From contig JAFDXI010000157.1 in assembly GCA_018268035.1 (NCBI GenBank), positions 1 through 46,178 of the forward strand: a DNA stretch of 46,178 nt, in the 5' to 3' direction. Every line of letters starts with the position of its first letter. The first letter of the stretch is position 1. This DNA is from Bacteroidota bacterium (GTDB taxonomy: Bacteria > Bacteroidota > Bacteroidia > Chitinophagales > Chitinophagaceae). A program made the translations under genes and the position numbers. Below are positions 17,636-26,166 of the stretch, one piece after another. Under the pieces are notes generated by a model. That model saw only the letters and a list, made by a program, of their open reading frames with translations, had not been told where the DNA came from and did no database searches.

Positions 17636-18772
17636 TTAAATCAGTTCCTTTAGTTTTTCAACCACTGTATCTGCTTCTGCTTTTGTATTGTTTTTGCTAA
17701 AAGAAAAACGTACAGTTACAAAATCATTTCCGGGTTTAATTGCAGCAATCACATGGCTGCCAACATCAGCGCCGCTGGAACAGGCGCTGCCACCACTTGC
17801 ACAAATATTATTGATGTCGAGATTGAATAATATCATTTCACTTTTCTCTGTCTTTGGAAAGTTGACGCTTAAAACAGTATATAAACTTCTGCCTTCTACA
17901 TCACCATTAAAACTTACACCTTCAATATTTTTCTTCAGTTGCTGCATCAGGTACATCTTCAAGCCTGAAATATATTCCTTGTCTGCATCATGATTTTTTG
18001 TTGCAAGTTCTAATGCCTTAGCAAAGCCAACAATGCCGTAAATATTTTCAGTGCCTGCCCTCATATTTCTTTCCTGTGCACCACCTTGTATAAAAGGCCT
18101 GATTTTATTTCTTTCACTGATATAAATAATGCCTACTCCCTTTGGCCCGTGAAATTTATGACCGGCGCCATTGATAAAATCAACAGGCATGCTATGAAGA
18201 TGGAAAGGGAAATGACCAACTGTTTGTACAGTGTCGCAATTAAACACAGCGTTGTATTTTTTACAAAGTTCACCCACAGCATTAATATCTGTGATATTGC
18301 CAATTTCATTGTTGGCGTGCATCAATGTAACCAGTGTTTTCTTGTCAGAAGCAGATAACTGTCTTTCAAGATCGTTGAGGTCAATATGGCCGTTGGGTAA
18401 CACTTTTACAAAATCCAAATCAATACCGTTTTGTTGATGCAGGCTTTCAACACAGTGCAATGTGGCATGATGTTCAAGTGGTGATGTAATTATTCTTTTA
18501 CATCCCAAATCAAATATTGCCGCATGAATAGCGGTATTAGTGCTTTCTGTACCTCCGCTGGTAAAAAATATTTCAGCAGGATGAGCGCCTAATATTTTTG
18601 CTACTGTTTTTCGTGCATTTTCTACAGCCATCTTTGTTTCCCTGCCATAACTGTAAATTGAAGATGGATTGCCAAAATGTGATGTAAAAAATGGCATCAT
18701 TGCATCCAGGACTTCCGGATCTAAAGGAGTAGTTGCAGCATTGTCAAAATAAACTCTTGTTTGCATAAGCAT
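17636..18772 (-). CDS. Cysteine desulfurase (IscS/NifS family)
   Basis: About 378 residues, close to the family norm. The start is an ATG at 18772, with a second possible ATG at 18766; both precede YFDNAATTP. PLP-enzyme features are GGTEST, the PLP lysine in GAGHKFHGPKG, and the catalytic cysteine in the loop ASGGSACSSG. The enzyme removes sulfur from cysteine as a persulfide for iron-sulfur clusters and tRNA thiolation. No iscU, scaffold or tusA gene is next to it, so iscS, nifS or a tRNA-thiolation paralogue cannot be distinguished. It is divergent from the cystathionine beta-synthase operon. Confidence 0.93.
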   Translation of the reverse strand: MLMQTRVYFDNAATTPLDPEVLDAMMPFFTSHFGNPSSIYSYGRETKMAVENARKTVAKILGAHPAEIFFTSGGTESTNTAIHAAIFDLGCKRIITSPLEHHATLHCVESLHQQNGIDLDFVKVLPNGHIDLNDLERQLSASDKKTLVTLMHANNEIGNITDINAVGELCKKYNAVFNCDTVQTVGHFPFHLHSMPVDFINGAGHKFHGPKGVGIIYISERNKIRPFIQGGAQERNMRAGTENIYGIVGFAKALELATKNHDADKEYISGLKMYLMQQLKKNIEGVSFNGDVEGRSLYTVLSVNFPKTEKSEMILFNLDINNICASGGSACSSGADVGSHVIAAIKPGNDFVTVRFSFSKNNTKAEADTVVEKLKELI

Positions 18773-19088
18773 CAATCATCAAAAAATTTCAGAAAGCTGC
18801 GAAGGTAAAATGTATCGGCCTTAAAATTGTAAATTTTCTGAAAGTTTGTGATTTTCTAACTGATGTGATATAAAATTCAATTGATAATCGTATCGCATTG
18901 AAATAATGTAAACCTTTTCAATTTCAGGAATTGATTTTTAATAAAAGAAAAAATACATTTATAATAATTCATAATTTTCTTTTGGTTACACATGTTAATT
19001 GTTTCAATGCTAAATATGCAATAGAGATAATAAATAGTAACTTTTACTCGTCAGTCACAAACCTTACATTTGCGCAAATAATATTTTT
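18773..19088. other. Divergent promoter region between cysteine desulfurase and cystathionine beta-synthase
   Basis: About 316 bp of AT-rich sequence without an ORF. It holds a good -7 box for the plus-strand operon at 19065-19072, and on the minus strand a weaker TACATTTT lies shortly upstream of the desulfurase start. No riboswitch fold or large inverted repeat was recognised. Confidence 0.5.
19065..19072 (+). promoter_or_regulatory. Bacteroidota -7 box for the cystathionine beta-synthase operon
   Basis: TACATTTG matches TAnnTTTG and is followed by GC, the usual context. It lies only 16 nt before the ATG at 19089, implying a very short leader. A T-rich stretch at 19042-19045 is a weak -33 candidate. 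Confidence 0.5.
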
Positions 19089-20447
19089 ATGTGGAAAAAT
19101 AATATTTTAGAAACTATTGGAAATACACCGTTAATTAAGCTGAATAAAGTAACAAAAGATTTTCCCTGCACTGTGTTGGCAAAAGTGGATTATTTTAATC
19201 CAGGTAATTCTATCAAAGACCGTATGGCATTGAAGATGGTGGAAGTGGCTGAACTGGAAGGTAAATTAAAACCAGGTGGTACTATCATTGAATGTACTTC
19301 AGGTAATACCGGTATGGGGCTGGCTCTGGCTGCTTGTGTGAAAGGGTATCGTTGCATCTTTACTACGACTGATAAGCAAAGTAAAGAGAAGATGGATATT
19401 TTAAAAGCTGTCGGCGCTGAAGTGATTGTTTGTCCAACCAATGTAGAACCTGATGACCCACGCAGTTATTATTCTGTTGCAAGAAGGTTAGCTAAAGAAA
19501 TACCGAATTCTTATTTTTTTAATCAATATGATAACCTTGCCAACAGGCAGGCGCATTATGAAACTACCGGCCCTGAAATATGGGAACAGACTGAGGGTAA
19601 GATTACTCACCTTGTTTGCACAGCAGGCACAGGTGGAACGGTTACTGGTACAGCGATGTTTTTAAAAGAAAAGAATCCTGATATCCAGGTTTGGGCAATT
19701 GATGTGTTTGGCTCATTGCTGACAAAATATTTTAATACCGGCGAAGTGGATATGAACGAAGTGCATCCATATATCAGCGAAGGATTTGGTGAAGACTTCG
19801 TACCTGCAAATTATGATATGAGTGTCATTGATTATTTTGAACAGGTAACAGATAAAGATGGCGCTGTGATGGCACGTCGTATTGCAAAAGAAGAAGGGAT
19901 TTTTATCGGTTACAGTGCAGGCAGTTGTTTGCAGGGTTTGATGCAGTTAAAAAACAGATTGAAGAAAGATGATCTTGTAGTTTGTATTTTTCATGATCAT
20001 GGCAGCAGGTATGTGGCAAAAATTTATAATGATCAATGGATGATGGAACGTGGTTTTCTCGATGTGAAAACATTTAAAGATATTGTGAATGCAAGGGTAG
20101 GGCAGAAACTGGTTACTATTACACCATCGCAAACAGTTGCTGAAGCGGTTGACCTGATGAAGAAATTTGATATTGAAAACATCCCTGTAATGAAAAACGG
20201 CGATGGCCCTGTTGGTGCAGTGAGTGAAACAGGTTTGTTTCAAAAAGTTTTTGATCATCCTGAATTAAGAGAAGCAACAGTAGAAAGCATCATGGAAAAG
20301 GCATATCCGCTGGTTAATTTTGATACACCTGTTGAACGGTTGGGTAGCCTGATCAATAAAGGTAATGGTGCTGTGCTGGCAAAAGATGAAACAGGCAATT
20401 ATCATATCGTTACCAAATATGATGTGATACAAAGTCTGGCAAAATAA
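19089..20447 (+). CDS. Cystathionine beta-synthase-type PLP enzyme with C-terminal CBS domain pair
   Basis: This 452-residue protein combines a fold-type II PLP catalytic domain (residues about 1-320) with two CBS domains (about 335-452). PLP lysine K43 lies in NSIKDR, the cofactor-binding loop is SGNTG at 71-75, and the phosphate loop GTGGTVTG is present. The architecture matches cystathionine beta-synthase (serine or acetylserine plus homocysteine or sulfide) without the N-terminal heme domain. A cysteine synthase with CBS domains is the alternative. The CBS pair suggests adenosyl-ligand control. It is followed by yfiT after a 47-nt gap containing a hairpin. Confidence 0.9.
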   Translation: MWKNNILETIGNTPLIKLNKVTKDFPCTVLAKVDYFNPGNSIKDRMALKMVEVAELEGKLKPGGTIIECTSGNTGMGLALAACVKGYRCIFTTTDKQSKEKMDILKAVGAEVIVCPTNVEPDDPRSYYSVARRLAKEIPNSYFFNQYDNLANRQAHYETTGPEIWEQTEGKITHLVCTAGTGGTVTGTAMFLKEKNPDIQVWAIDVFGSLLTKYFNTGEVDMNEVHPYISEGFGEDFVPANYDMSVIDYFEQVTDKDGAVMARRIAKEEGIFIGYSAGSCLQGLMQLKNRLKKDDLVVCIFHDHGSRYVAKIYNDQWMMERGFLDVKTFKDIVNARVGQKLVTITPSQTVAEAVDLMKKFDIENIPVMKNGDGPVGAVSETGLFQKVFDHPELREATVESIMEKAYPLVNFDTPVERLGSLINKGNGAVLAKDETGNYHIVTKYDVIQSLAK

Positions 20448-20478
20448 TTGGGTGCTTTTGCAAAAATTAAAAAAGGTA

Positions 20479-20499
20479 TTCATAAAAAAATTTTATGAA
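20479..20499 (+). promoter_or_regulatory. Perfect hairpin enclosing the yfiT start codon
   Basis: TTCATAAAA (20479-20487) and TTTTATGAA (20491-20499) form a perfect 9-bp stem with a 3-nt loop. The ATG of the next gene at 20495-20497 lies inside the right arm, so the start codon could be hidden in the folded mRNA. The stem is AT-only apart from one G-C pair, so its stability is modest. Confidence 0.5.
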
Positions 20500-21028
20500 C
20501 AATGATTTAAAATACCCAATTGGAAAATATGAAGTGCAGCCATTTTCCAATAAGCAAAAAGAAGACTGGTTGCTGGATATAAAATTTCTTCCTTCTGAAC
20601 TTGAACTGTCTGTTCAAAACTTTGATGAATTACAATTGCAAACACCTTACCGCGATGATGGTTGGACAGTGCATCAATTAGTTCATCATATTGCAGACAG
20701 CCACATCAATGCTTATATACGTTTTAAACTTTGCCTTACCGAAGATAGCCCAACAATAAAAACTTATGACCAGGATGCATGGGCAGAGTTGGATGATACA
20801 AAAAATTTGCCCATCAATATTTCGCTCACATTGCTTCATGCACTGCACCAGCGCTGGTACGTTACAATTAAGGATTTACCAGATGAAGCCTGGAACCGCA
20901 CCGTTTATCATACTGAACAAAAGAAACAAATAACGTTGTGGGATTTGTTGGGTATGTATTCATGGCACTGCAAACATCATGTTGCACATATCAATAATTT
21001 AAAGGAAAAAATGGGCTGGCACCTGTAA
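20495..21028 (+). CDS. YfiT/DinB-family metal-dependent hydrolase, probable bacillithiol transferase
   Basis: This 177-residue protein matches the YfiT branch of the DinB/YfiT superfamily: a four-helix bundle with three histidine metal ligands. The visible signature is TPYRDDGWTVHQLVHHIADSHINAYIRFKL then PTIKTYDQDAWAEL, with further histidines in WHCKHHVAHINNL. Family members include BstA, a bacillithiol S-transferase. A bshA gene elsewhere in this window makes bacillithiol use likely. The ATG at 20495 lies within a perfect hairpin. It is followed after 11 nt by the Nudix gene. Confidence 0.85.
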   Translation: MNNDLKYPIGKYEVQPFSNKQKEDWLLDIKFLPSELELSVQNFDELQLQTPYRDDGWTVHQLVHHIADSHINAYIRFKLCLTEDSPTIKTYDQDAWAELDDTKNLPINISLTLLHALHQRWYVTIKDLPDEAWNRTVYHTEQKKQITLWDLLGMYSWHCKHHVAHINNLKEKMGWHL

Positions 21029-21039
21029 ATGATTTTAAA

Positions 21040-21624
21040 ATGTTGAAAGAATTATTATCAAACGATGACCACTTAAAGTGGAAGACTTTATCTTCAGAAT
21101 ATTTATCGCATGCCACCTGGTTCACGGTTAGGAAAGATACCTGTGAAAGAAATGACGGGACAATTGTGAAAAATTATTTTGTTTTTGAATTTCCTGAATG
21201 GGCTACCGCGTTTGCCCTGACAAAAGAAGGGAAGATTATTATAACAAAACAATACAGGCATGCTTTAGGTGAAGTATGTTATGAATTGCCTGGTGGTTGT
21301 GTGGATGCAACAGATAAATCATGCGTAGATGGAATAAAAAGGGAATTGATGGAAGAGACGGGTTTTGAATTTGAGGAAATAATTTCATTGGGAAAAATTT
21401 CAGCTAACCCATCCACTAATACCAACCTGATGCACATGTTCCTCGCAACCGGTGGCAGGAAAGTGAGTGGACAATCATTGGACCATAATGAAGAAATTGA
21501 CGTGTTTGAAATAAGTTTTGAAGAACTGATGCAATTGGTGGATGAAAATAAAATCATGCAGAGCATGCACCTGAGTACCATATATTATGCATTAAAGCAT
21601 CTGGGAAAACTATCATTTCAATAA
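21040..21624 (+). CDS. Nudix hydrolase
   Basis: This 194-residue protein carries a Nudix box. ELPGGCVDATDKSCVDGIKR then ELMEETG follow the GX5EX7REUXEEXGU pattern but with D in place of the first E and one extra residue before REL. Catalytic REL..EE is intact, so activity is likely. The context PSTNTNLMHMFLATGG and the C-terminal helix fit the ADP-ribose pyrophosphatase-like branch (ADP-sugar or NDP-sugar cleavage), but the substrate is not certain. It closes the three-gene operon and its 3' end overlaps the convergent folC gene by 7 bp. Confidence 0.82.
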   Translation: MLKELLSNDDHLKWKTLSSEYLSHATWFTVRKDTCERNDGTIVKNYFVFEFPEWATAFALTKEGKIIITKQYRHALGEVCYELPGGCVDATDKSCVDGIKRELMEETGFEFEEIISLGKISANPSTNTNLMHMFLATGGRKVSGQSLDHNEEIDVFEISFEELMQLVDENKIMQSMHLSTIYYALKHLGKLSFQ

Positions 21625-22907
21625 TTGACTTCAGCCACTAAAAATACACTGCCACAAATTAAAATGAGATCATCTTTTGAGGCATGGGAGCGGGCATCCT
21701 GTAAAGCAGTGTTAACATCAGGAAAAGCTTTGCCTTTCAAATGTTGCTGGGTTGCCAGTGCAGCCAGGTCATGCTCTGGTAACGCTCTGGGTATTTGCGA
21801 TTTTGTAAAATAATAAGTAGCAGTCAGGGGCAATAATGATAAAGCATGTGTGATATCTTTATCTTTTACAAACCCAATGATGATATGCAATTGGCGATAG
21901 GCGAGTAATTCCAGTTGCTCTGTTATTTGTTTGATACCATCTACATTATGGGCCACATCAATAATCACTGTTGGGTTATTACTGATTTTTTCCCATCTTC
22001 CATGTAAACCCGTAAGTTGTTTTACTCTTTTTAAACCATCTTCAACATGATGTTGGTTTATCTTCCAGTTCTTTAATTGTAGCTGGTGCACTGTTTCGAG
22101 AACAGGAATAATATTTTTGGTTTGATAAATGCCGGTCAGGCCTACAATATAATTGTGATGTTCATTTTTTTTGACAACAACTACTTCAACATTTAAAAAA
22201 TCATGTTGATAACTGAAATCCTGAACATAAAAATTTTCCTGTGCAAAAATTAACGGAGCATTTTTTTCTTTAGCAGCAGCTTCAAAAACTGGTTTTGTTT
22301 CCGGTAATGCTTCACCAATAATTGCCGGTGTATTGGATTTGATAATTCCTGCTTTTTCAAAAGCAATTTTTTCCAGTGTATCGCCTAAAATATTGACATG
22401 GTCAAAACTTATATTAGAGATGATAGATAGTTCCGGTAAAATAATATTTGTACTATCAAGTCTGCCGCCCAACCCGGTTTCGATCACAGCTATGTCCACT
22501 TTTTGTTCTGCGAAAAATTCAAATGCCATTGCTACGGTGATCTCAAAAAATGAAGGTTGTAATATTTTGATTTGTTCCATCATTTTTATAGTGAAATCAA
22601 TTACAAATTTTTCAGAGCACATTTCACCGTTGATTTTTATTCTTTCCCTGAAATCTTTCAGATGAGGTGAAGTATATAACCCAACTGTATATCCAGCACT
22701 TTGCAATATTGCAGCAAGTATATGGCTGACTGATCCTTTCCCGTTTGTACCTGCAATATGGATGCTTTTAAATTTTGTTTGTGGGTTGTTTAAGTATGCA
22801 CAAAGTTTTCTTGTATGGGTGAGATCTTTTTTATAAGCATCGCTTCCTATATGGCTAAACATAGGTAGCTGTTTGTATAAATATTTAAGCGTATCTGCAT
22901 AAGTCAT
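21618..22907 (-). CDS. folC: Bifunctional folylpolyglutamate synthase/dihydrofolate synthase
   Basis: This 429-residue Mur-ligase-fold enzyme adds glutamate to dihydropteroate and folates. The P-loop GTNGKGSV lies at residues 53-60, followed by the family pattern TAGLYTSPHLKDFRERI, the omega-loop ETGLGGRLDSTN, SFDHVNILGDTLEKIAFEKAGI, and the C-terminal glutamate-ligase domain with DVAHNVDG. Length is normal. The gene is monocistronic and convergent with the Nudix gene, overlapping by 7 bp. No folP or other folate gene is adjacent. Confidence 0.95.
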   Translation of the reverse strand: MTYADTLKYLYKQLPMFSHIGSDAYKKDLTHTRKLCAYLNNPQTKFKSIHIAGTNGKGSVSHILAAILQSAGYTVGLYTSPHLKDFRERIKINGEMCSEKFVIDFTIKMMEQIKILQPSFFEITVAMAFEFFAEQKVDIAVIETGLGGRLDSTNIILPELSIISNISFDHVNILGDTLEKIAFEKAGIIKSNTPAIIGEALPETKPVFEAAAKEKNAPLIFAQENFYVQDFSYQHDFLNVEVVVVKKNEHHNYIVGLTGIYQTKNIIPVLETVHQLQLKNWKINQHHVEDGLKRVKQLTGLHGRWEKISNNPTVIIDVAHNVDGIKQITEQLELLAYRQLHIIIGFVKDKDITHALSLLPLTATYYFTKSQIPRALPEHDLAALATQQHLKGKAFPDVNTALQDARSHASKDDLILICGSVFLVAEVNY

Positions 22908-23319
22908 GATACAAAGTAAAATCCTTTCAAGCGATTTTTGCCCGATACGGACTCAAAAACAATCTTAATTATCAATGCAGTTAATAAGTTGCATAATATT
23001 TTTACACCCTAATCCAATATGTAATGTTAAACCGGCTCTCAGGTTTGAAAGTATATCTATGTGAAATAATCAGTACTCAGGTTATACTACGATTCCATTC
23101 AATTTTAGATCCTTTCCTAAATGACTATAATAAAAATAAAAAGGGAATTCTCAAGCGCCCTGGTTTATTTATTTTAATTATATCGCTTCATGGGGATAGT
23201 ATAAATTCAGTGTACTGTCAACAAACATGTTTTCAAAAATCTGATATATTCAAAATCTGCAACCATGACTAACTGCAAGAAATTAATCTTAACCTTTTAA
23301 TGCTTAAAAAACAATTCTT

Positions 23320-23367
23320 ATGTATTTTATAATCTGGTGGTGGGCTTTTTGGCTCGGTTTGGTATAG
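23320..23367 (+). CDS. Candidate tryptophan-rich leader peptide (orphan attenuator)
   Basis: The ATG at 23320 opens a 15-codon ORF, MYFIIWWWAFWLGLV, then TAG. Four of 15 residues are Trp, three of them consecutive, plus one Tyr and two Phe. An A-rich leader (TTAAAAAACAATTCTT) precedes it, as for many Bacteroidota genes. The strong hairpin/T-run at 23384-23423 starts 16 nt after the stop, the layout of a trp-type attenuator. No biosynthetic gene follows, because accC on the other strand occupies the space. It could be an orphan attenuator, a trans-acting leader RNA, a small hydrophobic peptide, or chance. No convincing antiterminator pairing was found by eye. Confidence 0.4.
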   Translation: MYFIIWWWAFWLGLV

Positions 23368-23383
23368 AAGTATCACAGGGCTT

Positions 23384-23423
23384 AAAAAAAATTGCAATGC
23401 ATTATAGCGTTGCAATTTTTTTT
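23384..23423. terminator. Strong bidirectional intrinsic terminator
   Basis: AATTGCAATGC (to 23400) pairs with GCGTTGCAATT (from 23407) around the 6-nt loop ATTATA, with a run of A on the left and T on the right so that it works in both directions. It lies 22 nt beyond the accC stop, so it is probably the accB-accC terminator, and also ends any plus-strand transcript of the micro-ORF. Confidence 0.85.
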
Positions 23424-23445
23424 CTTTGTATCGGCAAAAATATTC

Positions 23446-24783
23446 TTATTTCATTTCGAATCCTTCTAAAAATTTAGTTGTAAAATTTCCTTTACGGAAA
23501 TCTTCATTCTTCATTAGTTGCAAGTGAAAAGGAATAGTGGTTTTTACACCATCAATTACATATTCACTCAAAGCACGGTACATCGTGTCTAATGCTTCTT
23601 CCCTTGTGCGAGCCACTGTGATAAGCTTACCGATCATCGAATCATAATAAGGAGGAATTACATAGCCTGCATAAACATGGCTGTCAACCCTCACACCGTG
23701 ACCACCTGGTGTGTTTAAAATGTTTATCCTTCCTGGTGAAGGACGGAAATCATTATAGGGATCTTCAGCATTGATGCGGCATTCAATGGCGTGCATTTGT
23801 GGCAAATAATTTTCACCGGAAATTTTTTCACCCATTGCAATTTTGATCTGTTCTTTTATCAGGTCAAAGTTGATGACTTCTTCTGTTACACAATGCTCTA
23901 CCTGGATCCTTGTATTCATTTCCATGAAGTAGAAATTGCGATGCTTATCCACGAGGAATTCAATTGTACCAACACTTTCATAATTGATGGCTGATGCAGC
24001 TTTAATGGCTGCAGCTCCCATTTTTTCTCTAAGCTCTGGTGTCATAAAAGGTGATGGAGATTCTTCCACCAGTTTTTGATGCCTGCGTTGAATGCTGCAA
24101 TCACGTTCGCTTAAATGACAAACAGTACCATATTGATCGCCTGCAATTTGTATTTCTATATGGCGGGGTTCTTCAACGAACTTTTCCATATAGATGCCAT
24201 CATTTTTGAAAGAGGCAGCAGCTTCCATTTTTGCAGTATTAAAAGCATGTTCCATATCTTTTTCAGTCCATACTACACGCATACCTTTACCACCGCCGCC
24301 GGCAGTCGCTTTCAGAATTATTGGATATCCTACATTTTTTGCTAATGATTTTGCTTCTTCAACACTGCCTAATAAGCCTTCACCTCCAGGAACAACAGGT
24401 ACACCAGCTTTTATCATTGTTTCTTTTGCTGTGATTTTATCACCCATTGCATTGATCATAGCAGGAGTGGGGCCGATAAATTTAATGCCGTGATCTGTGC
24501 ATATTTGGGCAAACTTTGAGTTTTCTGCGAGAAAACCATAACCTGGGTGAATGGCATCAGCATTCGTGATTTCTGAAGCTGCAATGATATGTGGAATATT
24601 GAGGTATGAATCTGAGCTTTGAGCTTTGCCAATACAAACTGCTTCATCAGCAAAGCGCACATGTAAACTGTCTTTATCTGCCGTTGAATATACAGCAACA
24701 GTTTTAATACCCATTTCCCTGCAGGTTCTGATAACACGAAGGGCAATTTCGCCGCGGTTGGCTATTAATATTTTTTTAAACAC
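23446..24783 (-). CDS. accC: Acetyl-CoA carboxylase biotin carboxylase subunit
   Basis: This 445-residue protein has the full biotin carboxylase layout: N-terminal preATP-grasp domain ([20 protein letters not shown]), ATP-grasp domain with glycine-rich loop [14 protein letters not shown], catalytic [14 protein letters not shown], and the C-terminal domain with the [14 protein letters not shown] motif. It carboxylates biotin on AccB in the first step of fatty-acid synthesis. The start is a GTG at 24783. It follows accB by 106 nt. That gap carries a long inverted repeat. The carboxyltransferase subunits are not in the window. Confidence 0.96.
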   Translation of the reverse strand: MFKKILIANRGEIALRVIRTCREMGIKTVAVYSTADKDSLHVRFADEAVCIGKAQSSDSYLNIPHIIAASEITNADAIHPGYGFLAENSKFAQICTDHGIKFIGPTPAMINAMGDKITAKETMIKAGVPVVPGGEGLLGSVEEAKSLAKNVGYPIILKATAGGGGKGMRVVWTEKDMEHAFNTAKMEAAASFKNDGIYMEKFVEEPRHIEIQIAGDQYGTVCHLSERDCSIQRRHQKLVEESPSPFMTPELREKMGAAAIKAASAINYESVGTIEFLVDKHRNFYFMEMNTRIQVEHCVTEEVINFDLIKEQIKIAMGEKISGENYLPQMHAIECRINAEDPYNDFRPSPGRINILNTPGGHGVRVDSHVYAGYVIPPYYDSMIGKLITVARTREEALDTMYRALSEYVIDGVKTTIPFHLQLMKNEDFRKGNFTTKFLEGFEMK

Positions 24784-24797
24784 GTAAATAATTTAAA

Positions 24798-24890
24798 ATT
24801 TGAAAATGAAATAGTTTGAAAACCCGGAATAAAACTTTCAATCTATCATTGAATGTAATTTCAGGTTAATAGATTCACCTATTTTCAAAT
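24798..24890. repeat. Inverted repeat bracketing the accB-accC intergenic gap
   Basis: ATTTGAAAAT at 24798-24807 and ATTTTCAAAT at 24881-24890 are perfect inverse complements separated by 73 nt. In the mRNA they could join the end of accB to the front of accC. The effect on relative expression is inferred. Confidence 0.35.
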
Positions 24891-25381
24891 CAGCTTGGAT
24901 CGACCAAAAACAGGGGTTGGTCATATTCTACAGGGCTGGAATCTTCAACAAGTATCTTAACTATTTTACCACTTACTTCGCTTTCTATTTCGTTGAAAAG
25001 CTTCATGGCTTCAATGATACAAACCACTTTTCCTGGTGCTATTTCATCACCAACTTCTACAAATGTTGGTTTATCCGGTGAAGGTCTTTTATAAAAAGTA
25101 CCAATCATTGGGCTTTTAATCGTAATCAGATTTTCTTCAGATTTTGCAGGTGTTTGTTCACCACCTGTTGAAGCTGATTGCTGGGTTTGGGCAGGTTGTG
25201 CAACCGGAGGCGGTAAATAAGCAGGTGCCTGAACTGGTGCCTGAGCCATATATGTGGCTTGGGTTATTTTTTCTTTTTTCTGTTTGATAGTAATCTTGAA
25301 GCCGTTTTCTTCAATGCTTACTTCCCCGATGTTGCTCTTATTAACGAGTTTGATCAATTCCTGAATTTGCTTATAATCCAT
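24890..25381 (-). CDS. accB: Acetyl-CoA carboxylase biotin carboxyl carrier protein
   Basis: The start is set at the ATG at 25381 (163 residues, MDYKQIQELIKLVNKSN). Longer in-frame extension upstream to 25483 has no family support. An N-terminal helical region is followed by a Pro/Ala/Gln-rich linker (about residues 45-80) and the biotinyl domain. The biotin-accepting lysine is K127 in CIIEAMKLFNE, the family signature. It precedes accC in a two-gene operon and supplies the carboxybiotin carrier for malonyl-CoA synthesis. Confidence 0.95.
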   Translation of the reverse strand: MDYKQIQELIKLVNKSNIGEVSIEENGFKITIKQKKEKITQATYMAQAPVQAPAYLPPPVAQPAQTQQSASTGGEQTPAKSEENLITIKSPMIGTFYKRPSPDKPTFVEVGDEIAPGKVVCIIEAMKLFNEIESEVSGKIVKILVEDSSPVEYDQPLFLVDPS

Positions 25382-25550
25382 AAAATTATTTTTGGGGTGA
25401 TTTGAATGATTTTGATGCAAAAGGGAGGGCAAAATAGACAAAAATTGGATAGAAAAACTATTTTTATTGAAAAAACCTGTCAAAACGAAAAAAATAGTTT
25501 TTTAAAAAAAAGTTTATAAAAGATTAAATGCGAAACATCCTATAAACACA

Positions 25551-25578
25551 AAAAGAAGCTCGATTCAGAGCTTCTTTT
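25551..25578. terminator. Intrinsic terminator between accB and the RRM gene
   Basis: AAAAGAAGCTC (25551-25561) pairs with GAGCTTCTTTT (25568-25578) around a 6-nt loop, with A and T runs on both sides. It lies just after the RRM gene's stop on the minus strand, so it probably terminates that transcript and separates it from accB. Confidence 0.85.
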
Positions 25579-25608
25579 TTAGAGTATTTTACCTTAAAAA
25601 TATTTTGA

Positions 25609-25995
25609 TTAATAACGGTTGAAACCTCCACCGCCTTCGCCACGGTTACGGTTATAACCGCCGCCACCGCCACGGTTACCACCACCACGGTTAAAGCCAC
25701 CGCCTCCACCGAAGCTTTTCTTTTTGTAACCACCGCCGCCTTCGCCTTCTTTGCGTGGTGCTGATTCGTTCACGATGATTTTTCTTCCTGATAATTCAGT
25801 ATCATGAAGACCGCTGATTGCCTGGCGGGCTGCTTCATCATCGCTCATCTCAACAAAACCAAAACCCTTACTGCGGTTATTGTTGAATTTGTCTGTAATA
25901 ATTTTTGCTGATACAACTTCCCCGTAAGGTGTAAAAAGGTTGTACAAATCGTCACTGGTTAAACTCCAGTTTAAGTTTCCTACATAAATGTTCAT
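25609..25995 (-). CDS. RRM-type RNA-binding protein with glycine-rich tail
   Basis: This 128-residue protein has one RNA recognition motif (residues about 1-80): RNP2 IYVGNL at 3-8 and RNP1 KGFGFVEM. A glycine- and arginine-rich tail (GGGGYKKKSFGGGGGFNRGG and so on) follows, like the cold-induced Rbp proteins of cyanobacteria and Bacteroidota. It likely binds single-stranded RNA. The gene is monocistronic with its own terminator at 25551-25578 and a leader of up to about 170 nt, containing the palindrome GAAACGTTTC. It could act in cold acclimation or mRNA handling, which is an inference. Confidence 0.9.
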   Translation of the reverse strand: MNIYVGNLNWSLTSDDLYNLFTPYGEVVSAKIITDKFNNNRSKGFGFVEMSDDEAARQAISGLHDTELSGRKIIVNESAPRKEGEGGGGYKKKSFGGGGGFNRGGGNRGGGGGYNRNRGEGGGGFNRY

Positions 25996-26054
25996 AGTAA
26001 AGTTTTTATTTTAAAAATGAAAACAGAAAAACCCAAAACCAAAAACATTCACTG

Positions 26055-26064
26055 GAAACGTTTC
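26055..26064. promoter_or_regulatory. GAAACGTTTC palindrome upstream of the RRM gene
   Basis: A 10-bp perfect palindrome lies 60 bp before the start codon, with partly symmetrical flanks (CTG..CAG with one extra G). LacI-family operators often have a similar AACGTT core. No regulator gene of that family is in the window. Confidence 0.25.
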
Positions 26065-26166
26065 AGAACTATGGACTAACTGTGTAACATCAGGTGCGAA
26101 AATATGGGAAATATTGATTTTTCAAGCATTCGCAGGAAAAATATTGAAAACATAAATTTCAAGGGC

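Larger units (their letters stand above)
22908..23445. other. 538-bp gap with an orphan Trp-rich leader peptide and terminator
   Basis: The gap lies between the divergent start of folC (minus) and the end of accC (minus). No conventional gene is seen. An 82-codon plus-strand ORF at 23024-23272 has no family resemblance and is probably chance. At 23320-23367 lies a 15-codon micro-ORF rich in tryptophan, and at 23384-23423 a strong terminator. Confidence 0.5.

Noticed and set aside
21040-21624. Nudix gene as inactive because the first E of the box is D and one residue is extra
   Set aside because: The catalytic REL..EE part is intact, and one-residue insertions in this loop occur in working Nudix families, so inactivity is not supported.
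23024-23272. 82-codon plus-strand ORF in the folC-accC gap
   Set aside because: Its translation has no recognisable family pattern or typical composition, and no promoter or start context supports it. It is probably chance in an AT-rich gap.
24891-25483. A longer accB start at 25483
   Set aside because: The extra 34 residues lack family similarity, and MDYKQIQ at 25381 is the typical AccB start.
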